Part shown: positions 9,197 to 21,074 of the stretch, piece after piece
How positions within the stretch are numbered: the stretch's first letter is position 1
Layout of the letters: every line of letters begins with the position of its first letter
Assembly (NCBI GenBank): GCA_944990035.1
Contig: CALYLX010000119.1
Coordinates: forward strand, 213,798-277,797
DNA from: Clitopilus passeckerianus
Lineage: Eukaryota > Basidiomycota > Agaricomycetes > Agaricales > Entolomataceae
DNA length: 64,000 nt
Direction of reading: 5' to 3'
Notes under the pieces: model-generated
What the model was told of the DNA's origin: nothing
Seen by the model: the letters and a program-made list of their open reading frames with translations, nothing else
Databases searched by the model: none
Made by a program: the position numbers and the translations under genes

Positions 9197-9730
9197 CCTG
9201 ACACCGATGACCAGGCTTGAGTTAACACGAGCCCAGGAACCGAAGTCGAAGACAGGGGCAAAACGATCAGAAGGAAGTGAGGAGCTCCATGTGAGGATGC
9301 TAGACTGAAAGCTGCATGCGAGATCATATGGGCAAAAGCTTGACAACATGGCTCAACATCGTGAACACTTCCCTTGTGAATTACCTGGGAATAACCGCAT
9401 TAAACACTGAGAGAGGCAGGTTCACCCCGAGTTTCAAACGGAGGTATTGAACATCTGACATTGTTGTTGCAAGAATACCTCAACGACGGGTAAATTTGAA
9501 TTGCTCGGGTGCAAATTGGAGTGGTCGTGTCCAAGGTCGTGCAGATCGTTCGCAGCCCAGTCTTTGTTTGCAAAGCCATCAGATCCAAACAACGCGACCT
9601 TTCTCGCAATAGCTGTGAAACTGCAGTGTCCTTGTGGCCTGCGGGCATCTGGTGTACTGCGTGCACAGTTCTTCTTTTCGGTTATAACCTGGAGAAACAC
9701 CAGAGTACGGGTGCATTTCTTGACTCGTCC
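9197..9730. other. Intergenic, divergent promoter region
   Basis: About 530 bp between the cutinase 2 promoter and the F-box-like gene, which are transcribed away from each other. The plus-strand frame is open upstream of 9731 but has no recognisable protein content. Otherwise nothing seen. Confidence 0.5.
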
Positions 9731-11096
9731 ATGGCTCCTATATTCGAAGTACCTCAGGAAATAATCGACATAATCATTGGTCTCTGCGCAGATGATTCCT
9801 ACACGCTGAAAAGCTGCTCCTTAGTAGCCAAATCATGGATTATTCCCAGTCGACGCCTTTTGTTCAGATCCCTCGTACTTGGAGGAACGCGCCGCCTCTT
9901 CAGATTCCGGCACCAAGAACCCATTGCGCAAAGAAGTGAAAGCCCGTTGGAGCAATTGCTGGAGCTGGATGAACTGCTCAAATCAGCCCCCGAATTAGCC
10001 ACCGAGTGCATCCAAAGCCTCAGGCTCCGGTTCGAATCGTTCATCAACTCCCCGGCATTCTTTGACGCACCCACGAACTCGGTACTCTGCCGGATCCTTG
10101 AGAGGCTAGAGCGGTTGAAATCCTTCAACCTCCATCTTGGTCGGTGGGGAGAGTATGCGCACAAAGACTCTAGTTCGCAGGTCGAGGCCTCAATCCTTGC
10201 ACTCATTCGGAAATCAGAGACTGAATCCATTCTCATCTCCAACACCGAACTAGCTTCGGCTAGAGATCTCCTCGATTTCATTACTTACTCCCCCTCGTTA
10301 AAGCAACTCTCAATCCTAGATCCAATCTTTCGTGATGAAGACCTAATATCCACATATCCGTCCCCGCCTACCGCTGAATTGACGTATCTAAGGTTGGACA
10401 CCAACCTACACCCCCTTGTTCCAATGTTTCTGGATCCCTCGTTTAACCTCAAGGTTAACAAGTTACGCCAGGCTCGTATCCGACTGTCTGCACGCCCAGA
10501 GGCGTGCGAGTTGATCAAACAGCTGCTGGGCGAAGCCTCACAGACGCTTCAGCACCTGGAGTTTGGAGACCACCCACTATTCCAAGGTTAGCTCATTCCT
10601 CTGTCTGATAGAACGCGTCTAAGCTTTTATATCAGATACACCCCAATTCTTCCCAATCAATAATCTCTCAAGCCTGCGCTCTCTTCACTTCACCGGCTTC
10701 AGATCCCACGGGTTCCACTCTTCTATCAAGTGGATCCCGCATGTGTTCTCTGACATGCACTCTCCCATACCCCTCGAAGAAGTGTCTATTTCAATCCTCA
10801 CTCATCGGCTGATGATTCCACCCCGTCTCGAGGGCGGAGCGCTTCCCTCGTTTCTTCTCAGTGGTGAGAAAACTGTGGGAGATTTAATGCTGTGGGAGCC
10901 CCTGCAGGAGGTCGACACGCATCTTTCCAGCAAAAACTTCCCATGTCTTCGCAGAGTGGATATCACGATGACTATCCGGGATGCTCTCAATGCGACTTTG
11001 CCAGAATTCGCTGAGAAAACGCGTCAATCGTTCACGGTCCTCTCCGCCATTTCGAAAGGGATGGTTCAGGTGAATGTTGCAACGGCAGCGTATTGA
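9731..11096 (+). CDS. F-box-like protein, basidiomycete type
   Basis: Two exons, 9731-10586 and 10636-11096, phase-consistent, about 438 residues. Start chosen at ATG 9731 because IFEVPQEIIDIIIGLCADDSYTLKSCSLVAKSWIIPSRR directly after it matches the F-box-like consensus (P-x-E-I/L-x-x-I-I, then CxLVxKSW). The rest is Leu-rich with irregular LRR-like spacing (SLKQLSILDP, LRSLHFTGF), the usual substrate-binding part in these expanded basidiomycete families. F-box proteins act as adaptors in SCF ubiquitin ligases via Skp1; that role is assumed by family. An open frame continues 5' of the chosen start to 9509 but lacks any domain. No frame breaks. Confidence 0.8.
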
Positions 11097-11200
11097 CCAA
11101 TGCGTTAGTATTATTGATTTTTAACTATTGCTTGATGTAATACATAGTATGCGTGTAGGTGATAATGCAATGGTAATAATTTAGGGTAATAATGTGTCGC

Positions 11201-13614
11201 CTAGGCAAAGTCGTCCTCCTCGAATGTCTCTAATGTTTTACTCCAAGTTATGACTTTGGGGTGTGCCATGACCTGGACACGTCCATGAGCGATCGAGGAA
11301 GAGATTAGGGAGGTAGAGTACGCACCTTATTGGGATCGAAGTGGAGCACTTGAAGCCCTTCCAACGAAGTTGCACGCGAAAGGGCGACGTATGCTTGCCC
11401 TTTCTCGAAGACCTTTCCGAGGTCAACTTTCACGCGATCAAGCGTCTGTCCTTGCGACTTGTGAATACTCATGGCCCAAGATAGGATAAGTGGCAGCTAC
11501 GGATGCGTCAGCCTCTCATCCAGTGATACACGAGGGATATTCAAAGCCTTACCTGTGTCCTCGAAACTTGTATTTCACCATCGGGTAGTTCGACCTTCCA
11601 CACGTCGGGCATAACCAAGAAATATCTCCTTCCCCCATTCGCCAAAGCAAACTCCACAACAGGGTATCGCTTTGCAGTGCCCGTTGACCCGCCCTTCTTC
11701 TTCCCTGCATTGCCTACCGCGGACACGACATTTGCAGCACCAATGACGCCTCCGAATTCAGACACCGCTGGATTGTCATCGAACTCTGTTCCGTACACCG
11801 CAGGGTCCACAAAGCGGGCAACACGTCCAATGGTGCCGTTGACCAAAGTTTCGTCAACATTCTTGAGGAGCATAACCTGCGCATCCAGGCGAAGAGTAAG
11901 CGTTGACGGCGCCATGAAGTTGGCAAGCATTTTCTGTCGCTGATTTTCGTCTCGAATTGAACCTCCGTCAAGAGCAGTATAGGATTCGCTCTGAGTCTGT
12001 AGCTGCTTCAACCTCCCTTGATTGGACCTTTCAACGTCTTCTCGCCTCGGGAAGCTGGTATATGCAGTGTCAGGGCCTATGAAGCTAATGTAATTTACGA
12101 AGGAAACTCACAGTTCCGTAGCTGAGAGGCCATCTTCGTAGTTGATTTCCCGTGACAAGTTTCTGAACCTGGTGATAGATTTGGCGCTCAGTTTACCAAA
12201 TCTCATTTCGTTGAGCATGTCAACAAATTCTGCAACCAAAAGTCAACAAACGGAGAGTGGTCGACTGTATGCGCAGCAAAAACCTTGATCCCTCTGCCTG
12301 AAGACCTTCGTCAAGTTGAAGGTGCGTTGAATAGTTTCGCCCCAGGTGTCGGCCTCGAAGGCAAACTTGACATTGCCGGTCTTCTGAACAGGCGGAAGCT
12401 GGAAGAAATCGCCAGTCACAATGACCTTGACACTAATGCATCAGTTAAAGGTCCTCGCAAGAATGGGTAGGGTTTACTTGGATGCCCCCAAACGGTTTGG
12501 GTTGCTTCCGTATCAAGTTGCCGATTTTCGCCAGCTTGTCAAAGAGTTCGCCATCCACCATGGAAACTAGATTAAACGGCACATCAGTCTGGAACCATGG
12601 AGCAAAATAGCGCGTCATTCACCTTCATCGATGATGAGCACTTTGGTCCTGAGCCATCTTGCTGCGGCTTTCTTATTCTTCTTGATTTTTTGAGCCAAAT
12701 CTTCTGCAGACTCAATTCCAAGACCGATTCCAGCAAACGAGTGAATCGTAACGCCGCCGATATTGCATGCTGCAATACCCGTCGAGGCAGTAATAGCCAC
12801 TGCGTCCGGACTCTTGATATATTTCTTCTTCAAGGTCTTTATGATTTCCCTCAACAGGACGGACTTGCCAGTACCTAAAGCAGCGGAATATCAGTTCTAT
12901 GTCTTACGAAATAAGTAGGGCAATTGTATACGTACCTGCACTTCCAGTATAGAATACACTAGTCCCATCTTGCACAAGCTTTAGAATTGCAGTCTGCTCC
13001 TGGCTCAAAAACACAGCAGCCACCCCGTCCTTGCACCCAAGGGTGCTCTTAGCTGAGGACTTGCTTTCACTAGATGCGCTAGAAGGAGGGTGGGAGGTCA
13101 CGGTGCCGGACCTTGACCTCGCCTTGGCAAGCGCAGAAGGAACAGCACTAGCTGTGCTGGACGTCCTTCCGAAACTCGATGCAGACAAGGGATCATTCTT
13201 CTCGTTCCAGGAGTCAGGCAGCTCCCTTTTCTTTTTTAGCTCCGGCTCTTCCGGATGTTCCTTGGTGGGACTCGGTCGTTTGTTCACCATTTTCGAGTCA
13301 ACCAAAGCCTGCCCTTTCGGTTTTGCGCCAGAGCCAGCTGAATTTTCGCCCAGGGCAGCCATGATATGCTGCAGTCTTTGAGATCGTTTCTTCTCAACTC
13401 CATCCGCGTTGGTCGTCGTAGTCTTCGTTACTATCGATGTCCTCGTGGCTGCTGTTGTGGCATATCTTGGTGTTGGCTCCCATTCGATTTCCACGCTGCT
13501 TTCTGACTGAGCGGAGTTGATGGAGAAATCCCGTCTCACCGTCGCCAGGCCGGATCGCGCTTGTTGAGGCATCGTCTTTAAGGTCGTCGAGGGCTTAAAG
13601 GACTGAACACGCAC
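11201..13614 (-). CDS. PIF1: ATP-dependent DNA helicase PIF1
   Basis: Eight minus-strand exons: 12936-13614, 12623-12874, 12478-12566, 12284-12425, 12112-12229, 11553-12054, 11326-11496, 11201-11272, all phase-consistent. PIF1 is a 5'-3' helicase that unwinds G-quadruplexes, acts at telomeres and maintains mitochondrial DNA. Motif [12 protein letters not shown] (split by intron 1), Ia [59 protein letters not shown], and [18 protein letters not shown] and AYVALSRA are all intact. The first ~230 residues are disordered and Ser/Lys-rich, a common Pif1 N-terminal extension. Start at 13614 (MRVQSF) or the following Met at MPQQAR; a mitochondrial presequence is possible but not clear. Unlike the Helitron helicase at 2.1-3.9 kb, this copy keeps all motifs and is the host gene. 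Confidence 0.93.
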
Positions 13615-13873
13615 GCGCTCTTGTTCGAAATTATCAACGGCGCTGCCGACGTATCACGTGGCGGCGCGTCGGGTCACAGTGTGACAGACGCGTTCAACAT
13701 TGAATTTAACTGAAATTTGGGGCGTTTAAAAGGTTGCTTTGGAATCGAAATATCCCAAAATTTGTAACCGTGGATAACAAGAGTAGCGGGGGGTAATATT
13801 AGCCATCTATACCATTAACTATATGCAAGTAATAATAAGTATATAACACATCTATACTTTTGTCTTGTTTCAA

Positions 13874-15611
13874 TTAAAGGTATGCACGAGCACTCCTCCT
13901 TGCCATCTGTGAGAGGGTGAATCAGCATTCTGAAGAAAGAAACGTTTGTGAATCAGCGTACCTCAATGACCTTCCATCCACCAGTCAGCTCGTTCGTGAG
14001 CTCCTCCTCCACCCGCGTGATCACCGCAACATACATGCACTGCTCAACCTTGTCTTCAGCACCGACGGTGATTTCACCGGTTTTGGCGTTTCTGAATGTC
14101 AAGATTTCTTGTGTTGAGAAAGTAACCAGCCAGACGGGAATCTCGTTCTCTAGGATCTTGCCGTCTGTAACCTATTGTACAGTATGAGATTTTGAGCTGA
14201 ACGCAAGGTTGATAATTACTTACGTCGACCTGTCGGATATCGAGAACTTTACTGTCGCTGATGAGACCCTGCTTAAGGTAATGCTCCATGGTAGCCCAAA
14301 GGACGTTGTACGTCTATGCGTCAATCTGTCAATATGAATCACGGAGACTTGAGAGAGGCAACCAACCGCTTCACCACACCAGGCCTTCAATGCTTCCTTG
14401 TCCGCACTCAGGTATGCATCCACGACTTCGGGGATGATATACTCCCGCAATTCCCTCTCAAAGCCTTCCCTGTTGAAGGTTGGGTCCAGTGCCCTCATTA
14501 GGCGCATAACCTGAGCTGTCTCGTTCTCGTCGAACCAGGAACCGATGGTCGATGTGACTGAACGCATCGAGGCGACTACCGGGTTCTCGGACTCGTCGTA
14601 TTGTTGTTTAAACTCCACGAACGACTTGAATATTGGGTTGTTCTCCTTAAGCTGGTTCCACTTCTCTTGGCGAGGCGAATCCTTGTGTAGGACAACAGCA
14701 CCTCCAGCACTGTGGGAGCGCGTCAGACATCACACTTTGGAAGAAGCAGAATATACGAACTCAGGATTGGCAGTGACTCGTTTGCCAGCAGGGCCGAGAC
14801 CTGCTTCTTTGCCAGCCTTCTCCAACCTCTTTTGCCTTCTCAGCCGTCTGGCCTCCTTCTCCTCGAAACCAGCATGCTTGGCACTTCCAGAGTCATCAAG
14901 GGCGTCAACAACAGTGTCAGCAAGACTCTTGTACGCTGCAGTCTTTCGTATTGGCTCAGTGGACTTTTCAATCGTCGAAGAGACGGCAGCGGAGGCTTTA
15001 GAAATCTATGACGCAAAATTCATGAACACTCGAAAGGATCAGATATCACGACGAGAACTTACTGCGCGCATGAGTTCACTCTCTTCCATTGTTTTCAGAG
15101 CTTCTGAGACGGCGTCTCCGACCTTGACACCGGTCTTTTTGAGCTCCTCTGCAGCCGCCCGCAGTTTAGGATTCTCCTTGATGCTGGAAGTTAACTGGAT
15201 AGATGAAATCGAATTAGCCTCCACCAACAGAAGGAATCCAAATCTCGAGCTACTTACCCTAGCACGCTCATAAGCAGCCCTGGCCTTCTTCATAGCTTCC
15301 GAATCCTGGAACTTGTCCACATCACCCTGCAGCTGCTTGACATTGTCCTGTAACTCTCTGTTCTTCTTCAACTCGTCCCGAAGCACTTCCACGAAGGTCT
15401 GGAAGGGTGACTTGGGTGCCTCGTCTTGCCTGCGCGCCGAAGAATGGAATCCTGCCACCAAAGAGCCTGTTGACGTCGACGGTGTTATCCGGAATGGTGC
15501 CGGGTACAGCTGGCGCGGTGATACCTGCTGCTGAGAGAAGAGCAAGGCTCTTCGTTGGCTAGCACGAGCAGCAGTGCGCACTGCGAGGCTTTGAAGATGG
15601 CGCGGCAACAT
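13874..15611 (-). CDS. TIM44: Mitochondrial import motor subunit TIM44
   Basis: Seven minus-strand exons: 15258-15611, 15063-15194, 14761-15005, 14367-14709, 14224-14313, 13962-14171, 13906-13874. Tim44 docks mtHsp70 at the TIM23 channel on the matrix side to pull preproteins in. Residues 1-~60 are Arg/Ser/Gln-rich without acids (MLPRHLQSLAVRTAARASQRR), a matrix presequence. The region around 70-115 is coiled (FQTFVEVLRDELKKNRELQDNVKQL), as in the family. The C-terminal Tim44 domain contains TAQVMRLMRALDPTF, FERELREYIIPEVVDAYL, and ends KVIEMARRSARAYL. Frame and phases are intact. It is convergent-free: PIF1 lies downstream in the same orientation, ~260 bp away. Confidence 0.95.
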
Positions 15612-16826
15612 GTTGAATAAAGTAAAAGTGGACGGACGGAAGTTGTGCTGTCGTTGGTCCTCGGCAAAGTCGAATGCGCCAGAAATTTCATAGGGGTGTG
15701 ACTAAGCAGAAATCCAAATGGAGACTAAATGTGGCAGTGCCCATGTTCTGGACAGCAGGGATATCGACATCTCCAAGTTTAACGCCAATGCTGATCTGAG
15801 GGGCCCACTCGACGCAAGTCTGATTGCTCAGACAATAAATCTATGAATGTCGGTTCCACCAAAAAATGAAATATCTGCACATATGTATGTGGTCTCAATC
15901 GACACTGTGAGCGCATGTGAACCAGCTACTAGTGTCGTCCAAAAATTCTGGCCATTAGTCCCACCGGGCATAAGAGCCCCTGATTTTGGTGGACTAGTCT
16001 CCTCAGTCGGGGAAAGACTCGGTACAGAGACAGGAAACTTGGACAGTTGACTGATTCGACAAGCAAAGGGAAGCCTTCAACAGGATTTGGACTGTTCGAA
16101 GTGTGAGCATTCCTTCGAGAAGAATCTGAAATTTATTATGCACTGACACAATTCTGGATCGTTTCAGAGCTGCTTCAATGGTTTGAGGATCTTTAGTCTC
16201 GACCCAAGGCTTCCTAAATAGCGAGGCGAAGGAACAGATGCAAGCGCCTAGTTTCGGAGCTGCGGCGTAAGCCAATCAGGCAAATACAGTAAGGCTGGCA
16301 GGCGGAATGGACCACTACCTCTGTTCACAATAGTTGAAATGAGATAAGTGTTGTAGTATATATTCATCGTATGTTAATGACGAAATACATCTCGGTACTC
16401 TAAAGCCTAATAAAACTATTATTAGTCACTCCGGGCAGGGAAAGCTGATACAAGGGGGCAGTATCCTGGAGACACTACGAGGAAAAGAATGGTCAAAGTA
16501 GGATTATAAGACGAGTGAACGGGGTGTCCGTTGAGTATTATAGGAGTTGGGAGGTGGTGATTCGTGAAGGATCATAGACGTTGATGTGGTCCCCAACGAG
16601 GAATCACGGAAATCAGCGAGTGAGGCATTTGCCGTTGATCGATTCAGAGGTGGAGGAGGGATTTCGTCCGAGCTAGCTTAGAATGTAGCGCGAATACTTC
16701 GACGTTGTCCTCGACTTCATCCCATCCCATCTCTCATGAAGACCTTCACTATGACATTTCAGATGGTTATTTGTACCTTTACAGCTACAGTGTGGTTGTC
16801 TTCGACCACTATTTCCGATTTGAAGG
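15612..16826. other. Intergenic, no gene seen
   Basis: 1.2 kb between TIM44 (minus) and the first membrane-protein gene (plus), so it holds both promoters. Short open frames here lack composition, introns or motifs of real genes. Confidence 0.5.
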
Positions 16827-17830
16827 ATGTTGCGCCAAATTGGTGACCGTGCCCTGTGAGTGATTTCATAACCTCTGGAGTCGACACCTTCAACCTTATC
16901 TGCGAGGAAGTGCGATTCTCAACTCATTCAATGCACAAAACCGATGCGTTCATGTCGCCAAAGTGACCGCACCACACATTCTACTCGCCCTCGTCCTCTA
17001 CATACCACATTGCATCAAAGCCCGTAGCGAATGTTCCATTCAAGATGCGAAGAGCCTTGAAGAAACATACAAGACAAGTCGGGCGCGAACCAACGATGCG
17101 ACTATCCCTCATCAGGATGACGATATCGAACTGCAATCTCCAGGGCGATCCCTCAACGCGGGCTTCTCAAAGCCCGGACCCCTGAAGGACCTTGAGGCGA
17201 AGTGGAAGAAACATGTAGAATACTGCCAATCGAGGTGGATGAAAGGACTGAACTACTTCTTACCGTGAGTGCTGCTCATCTGCCCTACCACCACTTGGCA
17301 CTCAGGATTTTTTTTTACTTCCGTTAGCATTGCCATTCCTCTTATTGAAGTCGCTGCTTGCGCCCGGAATCAGACACTTACTCTCCTCCTCGTAATTCGA
17401 AGTGCGGTCGCGGTTTTGCACCTTGTTGGGTTCCACGTCATTCTCTACCCTAGAATCGCGAATATAGATTTCCTCATGAATTGTGTCGTACGTTTCTTGT
17501 GTAGGTTTCCCGTCCTAATGCTCATGGCCTCATGAAACAGCCCGACATTGACAACCTACTGTCGCCTCTTTGGATCTCAATGTCGTTACCGCTGGCGTCT
17601 ATCCTCTGGTAACGTCATATTCCATCCAAATTACTGAAGCGAAGGTTCTCAACAAAACCAGGTCTGTCGGCTTTGGGGTACTTTCAGCGATTAGCTTTGT
17701 CTGCACACAGGACGATTCTCCTAGCGGTGGATATCATGCTCACTTTCCTATCTATCTCGTCATTATCTGCGTCCTCCCTGACATGCTTCCAATTGCTTGG
17801 GTGTGTTATGAGCTCAGGCGCTCCAAGTGA
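16827..17830 (+). CDS. Uncharacterised multi-pass membrane protein, tandem copy 1
   Basis: Not recognised. Five exons: 16827-16855, 16911-17264, 17328-17487, 17541-17608, 17662-17830. Start ATG 16827 was chosen because it gives a 29-nt first exon equal to that of the paralogue at 20085. Features: a hydrophobic segment HILLALVLYIPHCIKAR, a polar loop with acidic cluster, KWKKHVEYCQSRWMKGLNY, then further hydrophobic stretches (LTLLLVIRSAVAVLHLVGFHVIL, LWISMSLPLASILW, VGFGVLSAISFV, IYLVIICVLPDMLPIAWV), so about four or five transmembrane helices. It ends YELRRSK. The second copy keeps the same boundaries and the last two exon lengths exactly. The first intron acceptor is weak (GAGGAAG). Function unknown. 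Confidence 0.7.
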
Positions 17831-20084
17831 CCAAAGTCCCCCATGTTTTTTCTTTCGACAGTTGGCCAAACACGGAAATCATATCTATTCCATTAACCTT
17901 CCTCCTAAGTGTTGTCTCGCTTTCGTATTGCTGTTCATTTTTTTACTGTATTTTATTTGGCTGGCCCGGAGTTCATGCCACCAAGTACTTCCTTTGCTTT
18001 CATGTCACTAGTAAATCTCCTCCCTGTGTACATAGTCTACCTACTTTTCCAGTAACTTAAACTAGTACAAAGAAGTCTGAATCTTTCAACTACTCTGAAG
18101 GCCATTAACCTCCCTGTTTGAGCTCATTTTCGGTCATTATTTTGAAACTTCGCTCGGTAGTCCCGAACCGTGTAGATGATATACGCCAGGTGGTCGTAGT
18201 TATTGACAAAGCTGGGACCTATAAGATCCAAATACCAGTCAAACGGTGATCAGCTCAGCCCGCTGTTATGTTGCCCTGTCGGAAGGAAACGCAAGTTTTG
18301 AGTGTCATCAGCGTGCGCGAAACCTATCGATGTCGCTCTACGGGATCCATTCGTCCGGGTCCTGATGATCCACAATAAGGGCTATGAATATGCTCCTGCG
18401 AGAGCTCAAAGCATCCATGATTGCGAGAATACCCCAACCCCAGTCATCCCCACCTTTCCAGTCATCCCCACCTTTCAACCCGACCTTGCTCTCGAGTACG
18501 CCCAGGGATCCCGAACCTGCAATTACTAGGTACCCACCGTGATTAAAAGTCCCCGCGGCCACCATATCCCGAAGAGGTGTTTCAGTAGATGTCAACCAGA
18601 TCCCGGACTTCCTCCGCAGGCAAGATGTTGTCCCATACGGAAGGAGAGGGAGAAATCGGCCAGGTGACACATGCAACTTGCAGCAAGACTTGCGTAGGCT
18701 CTCATACATAGCACCAAGCAAGATGGGGGAGGAAGGAATAAGTATCGGAGAAGAACAGGCTACGGCTGTGGTTCTGAACACAAGCGACTCGAATGCCGCT
18801 CTGATTCTTCTATCTGAGGATCAGAAAAAGTCGTCTCTAATGAACCTCAGGCTCAGCCAAGGTCGGGAGCTGCGCTCCCAGTCAATTCCAGAAAATCGAT
18901 ACTAATCCGGTCGATTGAAGCAACAAGGACTTTGATTCTAAGATTATATACCCTCATTGGCAACGGAGAGCTGGTATAGCAAGCAGAGTTGAACGTAAAG
19001 TGCGATGTAAGACCGGCACGACCGCTGGCAAACATTCTCCGAGCAGCTACACAGGACCCAACGAAGGGACATCCACCGGGCCTGACTCGACCTGAAAAAG
19101 GCAGGCACTCCGAACATGCCATAACATTCGAGGTTCCTAGTATCAGGTCGTCGAGAGGAGCGCCCAGAAACTCTACTACGTTTAGACGGTCAGAAGGTCT
19201 GGGACATCTTTCTTCTCGGTCGTGCATAACCACTGGACGGTGTATACTGACGGTTGTGAGGGGACCAGACGTATTCTTACCAAAATCTGGGACAAGTGCA
19301 GGGGCCTTGGCGACCGTCATAGTCGAGGGGTCGAGCAGAGCAGTCTTCAATTTGTTCTCAGTATATCTTTGCTCATTTCACATTTGTTTGTTCAAGTGCC
19401 TCGCCAGCATATTTTAGTTGCAACTGTACGATACAAGAGAACTGAGAGCCGAAAAGAAAGAACTGCTGTTGGTCTGTGGCAAATCGCCGCCTGTCGACAC
19501 CGACTTCACGGCCTTAGGTTCGGGACAAGCACAGCGGGCCTTCATCTCTCAACGACGCTCCAATACCGGTGCCAATAACGTGCAAATCAAGAATGTATAA
19601 ATCTGGATTTGCTCCAAAGCCGTTTCGGATTGGTTGGACAACGCCAAAATGGGCCATTGGAACTTGAACAATCATGGTTTGCCAGTGAGAGCCAAGGCGG
19701 GGCAAGAGGTGGGGACTTACAAGGACGGAGCGAAGCTAAGACGTACGACCCAAAACAATTCTTTCAGGAGAATCTACTTGAAGGCTACAGCAAAACACGC
19801 CTTGATAAAGTGGTAGCTGTCGGCGGGCCCTCAGAAGCCCTCAAGTTGGTCTCGCCGCGACTTGGTCGGGCCGTTCCAGTCGGGCGTCTAATTTGATCAA
19901 AGCAAACAAACCAGCGCCAAACCGACTTGTCTGCATCAACCTCCACCTCCTCACTCGATTTTGCAAACCTCAAGGAATTTTGCACAATCCTCAAAATTCC
20001 CATACTTTCTCATGGCATCAAAAAAGCGTCAACAATGCTGTTTTGGTCCCACTACATTGCCTACGAACCCTGCAACTGCCCCAG
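17831..20084. other. Intergenic between the tandem membrane genes
   Basis: 2.25 kb. No supported gene. Several 60-150-codon frames on both strands lack splice-consistent context and motifs. One perfect 18-bp tandem duplication lies at 18441-18476. Probably copy-1 3' UTR, copy-2 promoter and decayed duplication filler. Confidence 0.45.
18441..18476. repeat. Perfect 18-bp tandem duplication
   Basis: Unit CAGTCATCCCCACCTTTC occurs twice, head to tail, with no mismatch. Confidence 0.9.
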
Positions 20085-21074
20085 ATGCTGCAACTAATCT
20101 CTGATAACCTCATGTGAGCCTTTTCATCGTGATCACATTCAATTTTTGGACTCAATTGAACTCGTTTGCATGCAACAGTGCCTGCTTGAAAAATTTCTTC
20201 CCCCGCAGTCGCTTCGTCAACTTAGTCGTCAAGCACCTTCTACTCGCTATTCTACTCTACACCCCTCTATGCATGCAAGCACGCGCCGAGACGTTCATCC
20301 AGGACTCCAAATCTTTGAAAGACGCGCAAGGGGGCTCGCAGCCTACGACAAGCGACGCGAATCCCCACCCAGACGTCGACGTCGAATGGCTTGGCCAAAA
20401 CACAGCGACGCGTTCGCCACTCAAGATACTCGAAGCAGGGTGGAAAAAACACGTAGAATCGTGCCAATCGAAGTGGATTAGGGCCCTGAAGTATTCTGCA
20501 CCGTGAGTGCTGCGCATCTCTCCTGTTCGTCCAGGGAACTAACAGGTGGAAATGGATCTAGTTTCGCATCCCTACCACTTATTCTGCAAGTTCTCCCCAG
20601 CGCTCAACCTCGCGACCGGACACTTGCACTTGTCCCGGTCGTTCGTAGCACCGCGGCCGTCTTTCACCTTGCTTGGTTCCATGTCACCATCTTCCCCCGT
20701 GTCAAGGATGTCAACCTCCTCCTGCGATGTGTCGTACGTATGCTATTCAGTACTCGTTTGGCCCATCTCACGCAGTAACAACCAGCCTGACATCGGCAAT
20801 CTACTGTCCCCCCTCTGGGTTTCAATGGCATTACCTTTGGCGTCTATTCTCTGGTAGGCTGGACTCTATCTTTCCAAATTTGAGTTATTTGCTGACTAGA
20901 CGCAGGTCCTCCATCTTTGGCGTACTACTGACAATCAACTTCGCCGTCGACAAGAACGACGCTGCTTCAATGGGAGGACTCGGCAACGACACCCTTTTCT
21001 ACTTCAGCATCGTGCTCGTCGCAGTTGACCTGCTTTCTGTTGGGTGGATGTCTTACCAAATCAGACGCCTCTAG
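20085..21074 (+). CDS. Uncharacterised multi-pass membrane protein, tandem copy 2
   Basis: Five exons: 20085-20113, 20209-20502, 20562-20733, 20786-20853, 20906-21074. Exons 1, 4 and 5 are 29, 68 and 169 nt, exactly as in copy 1, and intron phases agree, proving a gene duplication. Protein alignment by eye: MLQLISDNLI / MLRQIGDRAL; LLYTPLCMQARAETFIQDSKSL / LVLYIPHCIKARSECSIQDAKSL; PDIGNLLSPLWVSMALPLASILW / PDIDNLLSPLWISMSLPLASILW. Predicted helices correspond. An in-frame upstream Met at 19893 exists, but the extension lacks similarity to copy 1. C-terminus is SYQIRRL. No known family was recognised; tandem duplication and loop divergence would fit a lineage-specific membrane protein. Confidence 0.75.

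Noticed and set aside
18338..18781. Minus-strand frame of 147 codons
   Set aside because: Crosses the 18-bp tandem repeat and has no family features.
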